From Hsuehochloa calcarea (lineage: Eukaryota; Streptophyta; Magnoliopsida; Poales; Poaceae): a stretch of 64,000 bases of DNA. Below, piece by piece: positions 44,501 to 56,132 of this stretch. Position numbers and translations under genes: made by a program. Location: assembly GCA_036346395.1 (NCBI GenBank), contig CM070604.1, positions 6,681,904-6,745,903 of the forward strand. The letters run 5' to 3'. Position 1 is the first letter of the stretch, and each line of letters begins with the position of its first letter. A model generated the notes under the pieces. That model was given only the letters and a program-made list of their open reading frames with translations, was not told the DNA's origin and made no database searches.

Positions 44501-45483
44501 AGTAAACATGCTGGTATTAGTGAAAATAGGAGGTCACCACGGTTAGTGAGGATGCCACAACATTGAGTTGCCCAACATCGAAGAAGAGGAATGACTGACA
44601 CGAGAGAACATGACATCGAGTATGTATATATAATACCATGCATATGTATGTTCACGCATACATCCATACGAATAAAAGCGCCGGCGTACAGGGGTAGATG
44701 AGCAAAAAGCTTGGAGTAGAGATGGCGTTTCCATAGGGAATATGCTCAGGGTGATACGGTCCCTAGCTAGGATGGGAGACGGTTGCATGTATATGCACGT
44801 TGATGTCGCAATGGTTAGCATTAAGCAATAATTGGGGGAGAAGTAGAATATAACTATGTTTTAAAGTATTTCATTAGAAGGGTAGCAACGGAGAGGGGTC
44901 GATCAAGATTTTGGATTACTGTTGGAGGTTGAAGCAAAAAAAAAACTGTGACAACGAGAAGAGATAAAAGTCACACGGTTTGGTGGGGCAGACGGCGTGT
45001 GAGGGAAGATAAGGTCAAGGTAGGTCGCATATGGTGCAATTGGTGTATGCGTGAGGTACTCTTATACATTGTACCATGTAAACTAATAAGATAATTTATC
45101 GCACACGTAATCAACGTATTGCTTGAGATTAAATAGAGGTATACATGCATGCATACAATTTAGAAAAAAAAAACTAATAGAGTAAGAATAGGAACATACA
45201 GCTATATGATCTATGCATGATGGAGAGTTGTTAGTTTTTAAGAACTCCAACAACTTATTATACCCAAAGATTTTGTTGCATGAAAGTACATACTTCAATT
45301 ACATTCTTCAGGGTAAAAGTACATTCTTCAGGGTGTAATTTTCTTCAAGCTTCTATTGTTATTTCTAATGTTTAGGATTTTTAAAAAGTCTAAATAGGCT
45401 ACAAGATACATAAATATATTCTCTACCATTTATATAAATTTCATACAAATCTAGCCGCGCAAATGAACGGGCCACCCTGCTAG
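41592..45483 (+). mobile_element. Candidate non-autonomous Helitron with internal degenerate tandem repeats
   Basis: The left end reads A|TCTATTATATAATAAA (TC at 41592-41593). The right end has a hairpin-like segment (gccgcgcaaatgaacgggc, 45454-45472), then caccctg CTAG|T (CTAG 45480-45483). Helitrons have TC and CTRR ends, a 3' hairpin about 10 bases before CTRR, no terminal inverted repeats, and insert between A and T; all apply here, although the hairpin has mismatches. Inside, an AT-rich unit of roughly 55-60 bases (aatttgatttccatacgaattcc...ttcagaataaaa) recurs many times, and a larger block beginning gtcaaaagaag repeats at about 41859, 42383 and 43990. No helicase or other gene is present. 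A solo LTR is inserted at 42704-43469. Confidence 0.45.
42704..43469. repeat. Solo LTR inserted in the Helitron-like repeat block
   Basis: This 766-bp insert starts TGTTTATG and ends CTCGCCA and interrupts the repeat pattern, which resumes afterward. It is flanked by attag (42699-42703) and attat (43470-43474), a 4/5 match for a target duplication. A ttatatag segment (42961-42968) could be the LTR TATA box on the minus strand (ctatataagg). Internal repeats of a ggcttacgaccat unit lie at 43240-43350. No internal retrotransposon sequence is left. Confidence 0.55.
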
Positions 45484-45549
45484 TTTAAAAACTAAAGGCA
45501 AACTCTATGCACATCCATTTTAGTGGGTCTAGATTATTACTAAACACCC

Positions 45550-46440
45550 GAAGGGTAAAATTGCTACAAATCATTGGACGAGGCCACCCATGGCTGGATC
45601 GAGTTAAACACTGATGGTGCAATTAGGGTGTCAATGGATCGAATATAAATCGAATATTAGTTTTTCTGTATTAGTATTTTCTAAACTAATACTAATTCGA
45701 ATATTGTCGAATACAAATACAAAACGAATACCTACTCAATTTGGTCGGATTCGGATATCCTCGCAACCTACGTAATTGCAATATATTTATGATACTTTAT
45801 CCCCGTACATAGAACACCTAATCATTCTAGTTTATCTATTTAACCTAAAAACATAAATTCATATTAAACTAAAAAATACTCATCCAACTAATTAGTCATA
45901 CTGCAATAAAATTTGTATATTGTTTTGTCGAAATTGAATACGAATATGAATAATGCGGATAAAAGAACATTTCGTATGGCAAAAATTCATACCACATTCT
46001 TATCCATATTTTTATGCAAATACGAATACAAATAGAGGACAAATTGTTAATCAGATGAAAAAATCTAAGTCATATTCGCTACAACCGAATTCAGATATCA
46101 GGTGAAACGGATAATTCGGATACGATTCACACCTTAGAAACCCATAGGTGCAATTGGCCTCGGCATCTAATGTAAGCAGGAGCGGGTGGTGTTGCTCGGC
46201 AATGCCACGGTTTCCTTGGCGCTTGGAGCAAGGTATACCCGAAGGTATCCAACCCACTGATTATTGAAGCACTGGCGCCCCGCGATGGCGTGAAATTTGT
46301 TCGTCAACGAGGCTTCAGTCAAGTTATCATGGAACTGGATTGTCAGGAATTAGTGAATCTATGGGAGGACCGTCCAAGATGCAAATCTGCGATAGCCTTA
46401 GTTCTGGTTTTGTGAGTTTTGTTCAGTTTGCCAGGAGAAC
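45550..46440 (+). pseudogene. RNase-H-like (RVT_3) gene fragment, disrupted by a MITE
   Basis: Left of the MITE the sequence reads WIELNTDGA, with the first catalytic Asp of the plant RNase-H-like domain family. Right of it, after one copy of the target duplication, the reading continues through GLGI, and in another frame EALAPRDGVKFVRQRGFSQVIMELDCQELVNLW at 46266-46370. This domain (Pfam RVT_3) is common in plant retroelement-derived proteins. Stops and a frame change show it was already decaying. There is no start or complete C terminus. Confidence 0.65.
45624..46146 (+). mobile_element. hAT-like MITE, copy 1 (523 bp)
   Basis: The left end is TAGGGTGTCAATGG. The right end carries the inverted motif (cgattcacacctta, to 46135) plus about 10 more bases. 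An exact 8-bp target duplication GGTGCAAT lies at 45616-45623 and 46147-46154, the length expected of hAT elements. The interior is AT-rich with gaatacgaat motifs. It is homologous throughout to 55686-56124 in the opposite orientation. Confidence 0.8.
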
Positions 46441-47090
46441 GACAAATTTTGCGGCTCACCGTTGATACACAGTTAGAATCGCAAGTTGATACACATGCAT
46501 AGCTTATGCGTGCAAAAGGACCCATGTGCGGATGTGCCATACATGCATCAAATAAGGATGAGAATTGGACAAAGAAACGACGGTAACAAGTTAACCACAC
46601 CACCGGTAACAAAGCTGTACAGGAAACAAATCCGTTTCATCTTTCCCCGCCGTTCGATGCATGAACAAACAAGGCAGAAGACGGCGTAGATAGGGACGTC
46701 TCTCATACGAAGAGGGCATGTACTCCTTTGTACGCCTACCGAAGAACAGCAAGAACACTAGCGTTCTGCAAACGTAAAACCGTCGGTTCTACCGGGTAGC
46801 ACGGTAAAATTCAAAACCAGTCAAAAAAAAATTGGTTTCAGAGAATTTGTGTCCAATATAAAGTAAATTTGTAACTATATCTAACCGTGGTCCGTTGGTA
46901 ATGTTCATAGCACAGATGAAGTATGTAGCACGACTATCATACTCTAGGACACTACGAAAGAAGATGCGGTGGCTCAATGGCTGTATTTTTCCCCAGAATC
47001 TCAACATTTTTTTTATACCATATACATGGTATTAATTAATCCGAATGAATAGAAACCATTCAGGAAATAAATTCTTAATTAGTGATGAAA
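46441..47090. other. Gene-free stretch
   Basis: I find no gene or named repeat. ORFs here are short and lack family features. Confidence 0.5.
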
Positions 47091-47126
47091 CAACTAGCCG
47101 TGCAATTATGCGGGCAACCTAGCTAC
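47091..47126 (+). mobile_element. Second Helitron-like 3' end
   Basis: The sequence ctagccgtgcaattatgcgggcaacctagctac followed by T aligns with the putative Helitron end at 45450-45483 (hairpin, then seven bases, then CTAG). Here the last base is C, so the end is CTAC and probably mutated. The 5' end of the element was not located. Confidence 0.35.
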
Positions 47127-47159
47127 TTTAAAATTGAGAAAAAGAGAGATCGATGTATC

Positions 47160-48800
47160 GTCACACTAAGTATTGTTAGACCAGTGGACTGGTCATAAAA
47201 TATCATGTGGACTGGTCGTATACTTTGTGATGATAAATAATTGATGTTTGTGTTGTATTTACATTTACGGTTATGAAAGTTTTGGTTGTTGGATTTTCAA
47301 TGTGAGTGGTCGGATCATGCCTTGTATCGGGTGGTCTAATAGGTGATACTCAATGATCCTTTTCGACTGGATCCAGAGTACTGTAGCTATGAGTGTTGTA
47401 GCTTCGAGTGCCAAGTAATATAGTTCAGAGTACTGTATCTCCGAGTACCTCCGAGTACCGAGTGCTACTTTTCCGAGTACTGTAGATCCGAGTACCGAGT
47501 GGTAGATCTCCGAGTAATGTACTCAGTCGTAAGTCGATGATCGAAGCTACAGTGCATGGTCGATAGTCGAAGCTACAATGACTAGTCGATGGTCGAAGCT
47601 ATAGTGATGTCGAACCCGGGAGTGAAGGATCTCGGATTCTCTGTGTTTCATACACTAGTTCATGAATAGATAGTATACACACAGTCAAATAAAAGTGGAT
47701 AGCATAACCATACAATGACATTCATTGAAATAATAAAGTTGTTACAAAAGGGCATACAACTAATAAGCAAAATACAACGGAAGCAAAAGAAGTAAGGTAG
47801 ACCACATGATTCGCCATAGGCAATCGTTTGGGGCGTAGTCTAGTCGTCCAAGTTCTCATTCTCCTCGTATCATTCCTCTCCTGCTCAACAATTTATTAAG
47901 TAAGGGTGAGCACAAACAACCGTGCCTCGCAAGTTATACCCATAACAGAGTTATAATGCATGCAATGATATATCAAAGGAAGACTTATAGAGTTGAGTTT
48001 GCATAAAGCAATATTTCTTTTCAAATATCCATTCTAAGTTCCAAAGCTGTTATTCTATAACTAAAATTTATTTTCTAAATTATCAAGTTTTATAGTCAGA
48101 TAATATTCATCAACGAGTGGTGAAGGATACCTTCCTATCACAAGGCTACCCGCTCAATTCCCATTTGGATAGAAATCTAAAACCATTTAATAAAGTATGT
48201 TGAAATCAAAATCAAAATCTAACTTAGAGTGGTTTTGCTAGCATATCCATAACTGTTGACACGTTATTTGAATAGTTCATAACACTCTACAGAGGTTGTA
48301 CAGCTTTACCCACAAGCCACGACTTCTCTAGATTATTTGGCATCTGTCGATACCACCACTCACTGTCTTTGATAAGCAGTCTAGCGCACATGATAAGGCC
48401 TTTACAATACGCCACCCCACCGTAGTCTCGTCTCGCTAAGGTTTCACCTCCTTTGAATAGAAACTCGTCGGGTTCAGGCCCCCTCTTACGCCGGGTGAGA
48501 ATACATAAAAGTATGTCATAAAGACACCCACGTAACTGGATGACACGACAACGGTGAGACGTTGCAAATTAGTTAGTCAGATTATGCCCATTCAGAACAT
48601 GTGATAGTACGTTAGAACTTTGTAAGATGCAACTCGAAAACTAATCCTTAATTGATTTATAAATGTCATCAGTGTCATATGCGTAATGCACTAATGCGTT
48701 GCATAGTACGTAGTTGTATTTAGAAATGTCTTTCATCTTCATGGAGGTAGTCGACCCAAGTCAAGAGCAACAACTTATCTATTAATTTGGACGGGCGCTA
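47160..48800. repeat. Unclassified retroelement-like stretch with short tandem repeats
   Basis: Between 47385 and 47520 the unit tccgagtac(tgtagat) recurs about eight times. At 47530-47605 gtcgatggtcgaagctacagtg recurs three times. The rest (47640-48700) has no ORF and resembles LTR or untranslated sequence of a large retrotransposon, but I found no paired LTR or coding domain, so the class is open. Confidence 0.4.
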
Positions 48801-50751
48801 TGATTTGCTCCGTCGTTAACGCACGAACAATAGCGCAATGCTGCTAGCGCGAGGTGGGCGTAATTGGAGACTTACGCGCGCATACTCCGTTGCTGACGTG
48901 ATTGGAGCCGGAGAAACCACGAACCACCGGTCCGAGCCCGAATCTTTCGAGACGACCAAAAAATTGGAAATTTGACTGATTCCAAGAAAATCGTTACTCA
49001 AGTGAGTAGTGTATGCTATGGTACTGTTTACCCGTGATATTGCTACAGAAATCCCCTCTCCGCCATCTCCTCTAGGCAAAAAGCCAAAAAAAAAAGGCCT
49101 GACAGGCGGGCCCACCGTGCTGTGCGTACGTGGCTAGCTGGTCAAACCTCCTGGCCCGGAAGAAACCTTCGCTTTGGTGGTAGTGTCCATCACGTCGGTC
49201 GATCGGTAGCTCGATCGGAGTACCAATCTCAAGCCATGCATGTAAATACCTGTCACCAATGTCCTGATTAAATAGCTAGCTGCGTTTTTCCACCCCAAAT
49301 GCTAATCTACGAGCCAGAGTTATGCTTTCTCAGCCACAGGAGCTGTAGCTCCCAAGATTCCAGCAGGAGCGGTTATCAGGTTTCAGCCTACCTTTTCCTC
49401 GGTGCTAGAACCACCTCCCGGTTGCAGCCTACCCTTTCCGTCGGCGCACCCCTAAGGGTTTGTGTACGATTTGTACAACTAAGTCTTGCAAACTCTAATT
49501 GAGTATATACCACACTATACTCTAACCAACAAACATATTGCTAATTGAAACATTAAGTAATGACATATGAGTAATTTAGTATTTGAGTATGTAACATTGT
49601 ACCAGCAGGCAACACAGGCTGTAGAGCAGATTAGCAGTTCGGTATTCAATTTAACATTTCAACAAATGGCCATATGCCCAAAGCCAGATGGTCTTCAATT
49701 CAGCACTATTAGCCCCAAGCTAGCTGAACTCAAATGTCTCGTAGTGCTTGTTTATAGACTGTAGTTACTATCCAATGCAAGTTGTAACTAAAGCATCACA
49801 CGTTAGAGCCAAGTCCTCAACACCTCAACCGACAGCCGGCCCTCACTACACACCATCAACCTCGACTCCTAAAGTCAACCGATAGCCTCCCCTCAGCTCT
49901 CAGCTCCTCTCCTCGCCACCTCTGGCTCCCCCCGCTTGTTGTCGCTCCAGATCCCTCCTTCGGCTATTGGCCGCGCCACAGTGACTCCCTTGCCCCAGCT
50001 CCCTCATCATCCTCGATAGTGCACGGGTGCCTCGCCACCTCCCCTCCTCCAGCTATCGGCGGCTCCCTCACCCTAGCTCCCTCCTTGGTGTCGGTGGCGC
50101 ACTAGCGCGCGCCTCGCCGGTTCGCCGCCTCCCCTCCTCGGCTCCTCCATCTACCGGTGGGGCCGCAGCAGCTCCCCCTCCCCCCAACTCTGTCCTCAGT
50201 GGTGCACTAGCGCCTTGCCGCTTCCCCTCCTCGTCGTCAACCACCTTGTTGTCCTCTTGTGCATCTTCCACTCGACCTCTCCTCAATCTATTTGAGAATT
50301 TTGGAATAGGAACGTGGGTGGGAACCGGTGGGGCCTGGGTTGGGGTAGATGTGAGCAAGTGAGACTGCAGTTGGGCCTTTGTGGGCTTCGGCAAAGGTCC
50401 ACAAATTCTTTTGCTTGTCCTCCTTCTTGCTTCTTCTTGGGCAAATCGACTATGCCCGCCAGACGACCGGAGCTTGGGGTTGGGAGTTGGATGGGTGGGG
50501 GTGGTTCCAACGCCATTGGGGAGGGTAGGTTGAAGCTTGATGAAACTCCCTTGTTGGAATCGCCCCTTCATGGCTTGTTAGTTTTCCACGCCATACTTCT
50601 TTATAGCTAAAAAAATTATCATCCACCACAGCTTAGGCAAATGATGGTAATAGAATGAGTGTACGACTGGTTGATTGTACGTCTAAAAAAATGTTTGGCA
50701 CACCACAACTGTGGTAAGGAACCAAATGCATACCACAAAAATGTGGCAAAT
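48801..50751. other. Gene-free stretch with GC-rich low-complexity ORFs
   Basis: Bases 49800-50590 are GC- and CT-rich. The longest frames (50027-50362 plus strand, 50571-50068 minus strand) are Ser/Pro/Ala-rich low complexity, mirror each other, and lack any family motif, so neither is called. Bases 50600-50750 (ttggcacaccacaactgtggtaagg) resemble a decayed MITE end. I see nothing else. Confidence 0.5.
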
Positions 50752-52634
50752 TGTTGGACTGAAATAGCGACTAGAAGGAGATGAATAAGAGTCTATTTTT
50801 TCTCACTGGTATTCAGCTTTTCTTTTCACTCTAATAGCTATGCAAAACTATGACTATTAAGGTATCAAGATCACAGCGAAAACTTGAGCTGAAACCAAGA
50901 TCAAAACCCCTATGTTAGTTTGACCATCATAGCATGACCGGTCGAATTGCAAACTGATCTGACTGCCATAGCATGGGCATTTTGACCGCTGCACTCCTTT
51001 GTCTGAAAACACACGACGATGGATCCACAATTCAACCTAACTTTCGATCTAGTGATCCATATCACCTAAGATTTCAGACATAGCTAAACACGAAGGTGGG
51101 GAACCTATTCCAATAGAAGATCGAACGATCATTACCAAGGTTTCACAAATTTATTGATCGAGGGAAAGAAGGCTCAAAACCATATAAAAACATAAACTTG
51201 ATCTAAAGGCTTACTCGTGGATGAATGATAGTCAAGATGATTTTAAATCAGATCCCATAAGTCCTAGCAAGGTAGATCACATCAAAAAAACTAAGATAAA
51301 ACACCTAGAACACAAGAACCCCAAAATCATCAAAGAGGGAGCAAAAACAAGAGAGAACTCATCTTGATACAAACTTGATTGGATTGATATGAGGAATTGT
51401 AGGTGTAGAATCACTCCACCATGGAGGACAAAATCTCACCCATGAGCACTCAATCTCTCAATACATCTATCTCAAACCCTAGTTTCCTATATTCGCCCCA
51501 CTTTTCGCAAATATCAAATTAGGGTTTCCAAGGCTTAGTTGTACAAATCGTGCACAAACCCTTAGACAGTGGATGTTCGCTCTAGAGAGAAAACATTAAC
51601 GAACACTCGTTAAGCCCACACACAAACGGGTCTAAACTCACGCACACTTCTCAAAGTGGGTGACGATCTGGGTCTCCTGAATCCGTCTCTTCTTGATCTT
51701 ATCATTCTCATGACCCAAATCACTTCTCATTTGCTCCGTCTTACGCTGCGATTTCTTCGACGTAGCCAACCCGGTATTTTAGCGAAGATACCAAAATACC
51801 CATTCGTGATCCTTCTCCATGACCAAGTCCAATTATTGTGAAGCAATCCTACGCTCTATCACGCGTAGGTTCATCAATAACTTTTCTCATGCCGATAACT
51901 CTCTCCCATCCGGCTCCCGCCGGACCACCTTGGCACTTGCACTGGTCCCGATCCACTTTATGCAACTTCTCGTTCGGCCATTGTTGTTCATCTTGAGCTA
52001 TGCCTGGGACCAATCACTTCACCCGACATCCTCAATCGTTATGGCCTCAACTCTCCTAGCCTAATCCTGATCATCCTCGGTGTAATCGTAGTTGACTCTA
52101 AGCGTCTCTGCACAACAATAGACCAAAAAATTGATTCTGGCACACGTCCTTTGCAACTTGACCCACGTTGGGCGAAATATGCCTCACGCAACACTTATGC
52201 ACGAAATCCCATGACTTTTATCAATTCCACAAATTCACCATAGCTCACTGTGCATGTACTTGCACTAGCCGGTCAGACTGCCAACCAATGGCCGGTCTGA
52301 CTACCAGCCTTGATAACAGGGGACTGGTGAGATCGCCATCGGTCTAACTGCCAACCAATGATCTGTCAGACCGCTTTCTAGTTCTAGAAAACCACATCTC
52401 TGAACTTTTCGACAAAACTCTATCTAGTTTCACATCCGATATCTATTTTCAATAGCACTTGGTGCAAACTCACCCCCCCAAACACTCTCACACAAGTGCT
52501 TAGTGCCCACTCGTCAAAAGCTCACACCGCTAGTCTGATCACCACACATGGCTGGTGAGACCTCCCGACCTCGACCCATCAGACCGCCCCACAGGGCAGG
52601 TCAGATCACCGGCCACCTCACTGTAACTCCAACA
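50752..52634 (-). repeat. Solo Ty1/copia LTR, reverse orientation (1.88 kb)
   Basis: It is bounded by TGTTGGA (50752) and TCCAACA (ending 52634), perfect inverted LTR tips. AAATT occurs at both borders and overlaps the tips (50748-50752, 52634-52638), consistent with a 5-bp target duplication. Its minus-strand end is clearly homologous to the copia LTR end at 27390-27450 (shared ctcctattca...ctagtcgc...tccaaca pattern), and the interior shares the ccatggaggacaa and ggtctgaccgg motifs. No retrotransposon coding sequence adjoins it, so it is a solo LTR left by recombination. Confidence 0.7.
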
Positions 52635-53440
52635 AATTGTTAAACCGATGGTTTACTCCTCCAAACACCTCGACACCGATGATAATTGTTCAACACCTCG
52701 ACACCGATGATATTTAGTGTTTTTGCGTCAGTGATGTATGTGGCCAGATTCCAAGGCCCTGTCTAGAATGCGGGTGTTTTTTTCTTCTTCTTCCAATTTC
52801 TATATGAATTAAACCATTCCAAACGGTACCTAGTTTTGATGATCGCCCTAATTAAGGACCAAAAATGCGATATGCCGCTACACAAAATAGAAGGGAACCT
52901 AAAGTTGTAGGACCAAAAAAGTACGAATATCCAGTATCCTTTCCCCTATTAAGTATGTACCCCGTCACACCGTCACAGCGATCCAGTGCCCTTTTCCCCC
53001 ACATCTGTGCTGCGTACCTATCAAACTGTAGTGCGCAGCGGAGAACACGGGTCGCACCACCTTTGTGGCAAAAAAACAAACCCCCTCTACATGCCCAGAC
53101 CCATGTAGCTAGGAGAGACGCGTAGGTATCATCTGATGCAACTCGCTTCGCTGGGCGCAAGTACAAGCAAATACATCCGCGAAATCTATTTGCAGCGAGA
53201 TCTCTGACATGCGGCGCAGGCCGGCAGAAACGGCGAAGGCACGTGAAGATGAATTCGTGCAGCATCTGGCGACGCCTCACGCTAGTGGCTCTGCGGCAGC
53301 CTAGCGGCTGGTGTCAGCGGCGGGCCGGCCGGGCAAGGAGAAAAGTTGCCGCCGCGCGCGGCCGATGACGATGGCGAGCTAGCCACCAAAGGCCAGAGAC
53401 CAACCTGCCGCAGATGCTCGCATCGGTCTGTATCCTCGTG
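52635..53440. other. Gene-free stretch with a 21-bp duplicate
   Basis: The 21-bp segment aacacctcgacaccgatgat(a) occurs twice, at 52664-52684 and 52692-52712. A ggccctgtctagaatgcggg / ccattccaaacgg pair (52758-52830) suggests a decayed MITE. No gene is recognised. Confidence 0.5.
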
Positions 53441-53612
53441 AATGCTGTAATTTGAGGACTATTTTGGTAATATCTTAATTAAAGAAAAATAGAATAGAAA
53501 AGAAATAGCGGACCATTTATTGGTCACGAATGCTGTAATTTGAGGACTATTTTGGTAATATCTTAATTAAAGAAAATAAAATAGAACAGAAAAGAAATAG
53601 CGGACCATTTAT
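53441..53612. repeat. 88-bp tandem duplication
   Basis: The segment starting aatgctgtaatttgaggact is repeated at 53441 and 53529, with copies over 90 percent alike by eye and ending ggaccatttatt. It is a two-copy direct repeat in AT-rich DNA. Confidence 0.85.
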
Positions 53613-55677
53613 TATTGAGAGAATAGGAAGGGGTAAGACTGAAAACTCAGTTTCCACCCCTATCCTTTGTGCGTGTGGCTTGGGCTGCACCTGAGCGTGG
53701 CATCGTTTTGGCGAGCGGCAGTGGGGCTGGAGGCCCGTGCGTGTGGCTCCTCTTCTTCTAAAGGTGGCTCTTTTCTCCGTTGTCTCAACCCGAAAACAAG
53801 AGAACAATTCTCAATTTTGGTTCTTCTTCCCGATTTGGTTTCGGAATTGTGGGCCTTTGAGAGCCGCTGCGCCACCGGCGGTGAGGACTGGTTTTCCCTC
53901 TCTTTGCGTATCTCGGTTTTCCCTTTTGCTTCCTCTCTCTGCTGAGGTGAGGGTGAAGGCTTCGATTTGCACCGATTGGAGGTGGAACCAGTCGGTTTTG
54001 GGTTGATCTTGAGTTGAAGAAAGCTTTCACTTTTGGTAATTGGTGCTTTGTGGGCATTTTCGGCCGGTGCATACTCGATTGGTATTATGCGGCATTCTTT
54101 GTGTGTCCTAGTTTGTCAAGTTGGTATTGTATCTCCATCAACCTTATGTAGTATTTCATGTGCCTTATCCAGTTCTACTCGGTGGCTTTGAGTGCCATCT
54201 GTTTCGTGAGTTTTCTAGGTTTTTTTCTTTGGAATTACATTACTTTACTAAAGTGTGTGGTGCTAGTTGATTCTACATTATGTAACTTTGACTAGTACTA
54301 GGAGACTTAGTTTAGTAATATTGTGAGCTCTGATTAATGCTAGATGATGATTATTGTCACTTGTAAAATTGGACTGACAGCGTTAATTATAAATCAGATT
54401 TGAATTTGATGTTTGCATATTGTTGTTGCTTTTCATAGCTCTGTTACTTTCATTTGGTTCAGTTCTCTCTGTTGACCGAATTTGGCTAGAGGTAATTTCT
54501 GTTTGTGCAGTGTGATATGTATGTTCCTTCTGTTGGCTGTTTTGAGATCTATGTTTTGCACTGTAAAATGATTACTCCTTTTCTGTTGGCCGAAAGTATT
54601 GAATGTTGTTTATGACTTGTGATAACTGTTCTAGACATAGAAGTATTGCATTCATTTCAATTCAAAAGTCTAATTTATAGTGTTATATCTAATAAGTGAA
54701 AGTTATTGACAAAAGTGGTGAGGAGGCTAAAATATAATTTTGAGCATATGAGAGTAAATAATCAAATATTTAAATCTGAATATTATGCTAATTTTATATG
54801 TTTTTGAGTTCTACCTTTTAGTATAATATTCTGTTTAATTGATATCATGTTTATATATGTTATTTATACCCCATTGAAAATATGTTTTAATTATATTTAT
54901 TATTGCTGAAATTATATCAAAATATTTACTAAAATTGTAAATTTTACGTCAGGCACGGTGGGTATCCTTAAAATCACATCTATTTATATCCATCGCCACA
55001 GTACAGTACAGTAGCGTGTATCTATCCCTCTAACACCCTTATCTTGCAAGTTACTGCATGCATGTGGCATCAATCAGCCATGGCCACTGCTTGTCTATTT
55101 GGCTCTCTCTCTCCTGGATGCGTTAATTGTTCCCGAGGCATGAGATAGAAGAGAGAGAGAAGAGAGAGTGACTGTGACCTATACTGCCTTATCCCATCTA
55201 TACCTGTCACTTTTCAAGTGTATTAAGTTGATTAGCTGGGGACAAGGAGTGTGTCAGCACGGGTTCAGCGCTAGCTAGGAGGCATATCCCTGGCCGGGCT
55301 GGATGCTACACTCGGCTTTGTTTTCTCTCTTAGGTACCTCAAGGCTGAGGCCATTAATTTTATGTAGGGCCTGGTTTTGACCATGGTTACCCTGGCTCGT
55401 TAGCAACACTGATACATACATGTATACAGTCTCGCCCCAGATATGTTTAGAGCCTTCTGCTATAAGACTAATGAACGGTCTGTTTGGAATGTTGAATTCC
55501 GCATAATTTTGTAGGAATTGTATAAGTTCGGTTAATACCAACCAGCATACGGAAAAGTTTCAATGTTCGAAACGAGGCCTTACTTACGTATTCAAGTTAT
55601 GATTAGGTTTTGTTGAAGCTATACTAGTATTTGTGTATGCAATTAATTAGGCTTAAAGCTACGCGGCAGAAATGCAA
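53613..55677. other. Gene-free stretch; leader-plus-intron-like sequence
   Basis: Bases 53640-53950 are GC-richer and CT-rich, then 54000-54950 is a T-rich stretch like a plant first intron. This resembles the 5' end of a transcribed unit, but no protein frame follows. It may be a captured gene fragment. From 55000 on I see only simple repeats (gagaga near 55150). Confidence 0.3.
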
Positions 55678-55685
55678 GCAGTGAG

Positions 55686-56124
55686 AAGGGTTGTCAATGG
55701 TATATCAATTATTCGTCTTATTCGATTGTATTCGAATAGATACGAATGTGGTTTATACTTTTTTTTCATCCGATTAACAATTTCTAACATATTTGTATTC
55801 ATATTCGCATTCACATTAAAAAAATATGGATACAAATATGGTATGAACTTTTGTCATCCGAAATGTTATTTTATCCGCACTATTCGTATTCAAAATTGAT
55901 AAAATAATATACATATTTTATTATGGTATGGCTAATTAGTTGGATGAGTATTTTTACTTTAATGTGATTTTGTGTTTTTAATTAAATAGATAAATTAGAA
56001 TAATTAAGTGTGCTATATATAAAAATAAAATATCATAAATATCTTACTATTTATATAAATTACGAAAATATCTAAATTCAACCGAATCAAATATATATTC
56101 GTATTCCATCCATTCACACCCCTA
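55686..56124 (-). mobile_element. hAT-like MITE, copy 2 (439 bp)
   Basis: It is homologous to copy 1 (45624-46146) read on the other strand. Ends are AAGGGTTGTCAATGG and, inverted, TAGGGGTGTGAATGG. Flanks gcagtgag (55678-55685) and gcgctgag (56125-56132) match at 6 of 8 bases, a weak but correctly sized target duplication. Confidence 0.75.
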
Positions 56125-56132
56125 GCGCTGAG

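Noticed and set aside
50027..50571. Ser/Pro/Ala-rich ORFs on both strands
   Set aside because: They are low complexity in CT-rich DNA with no conserved motif or splice context.
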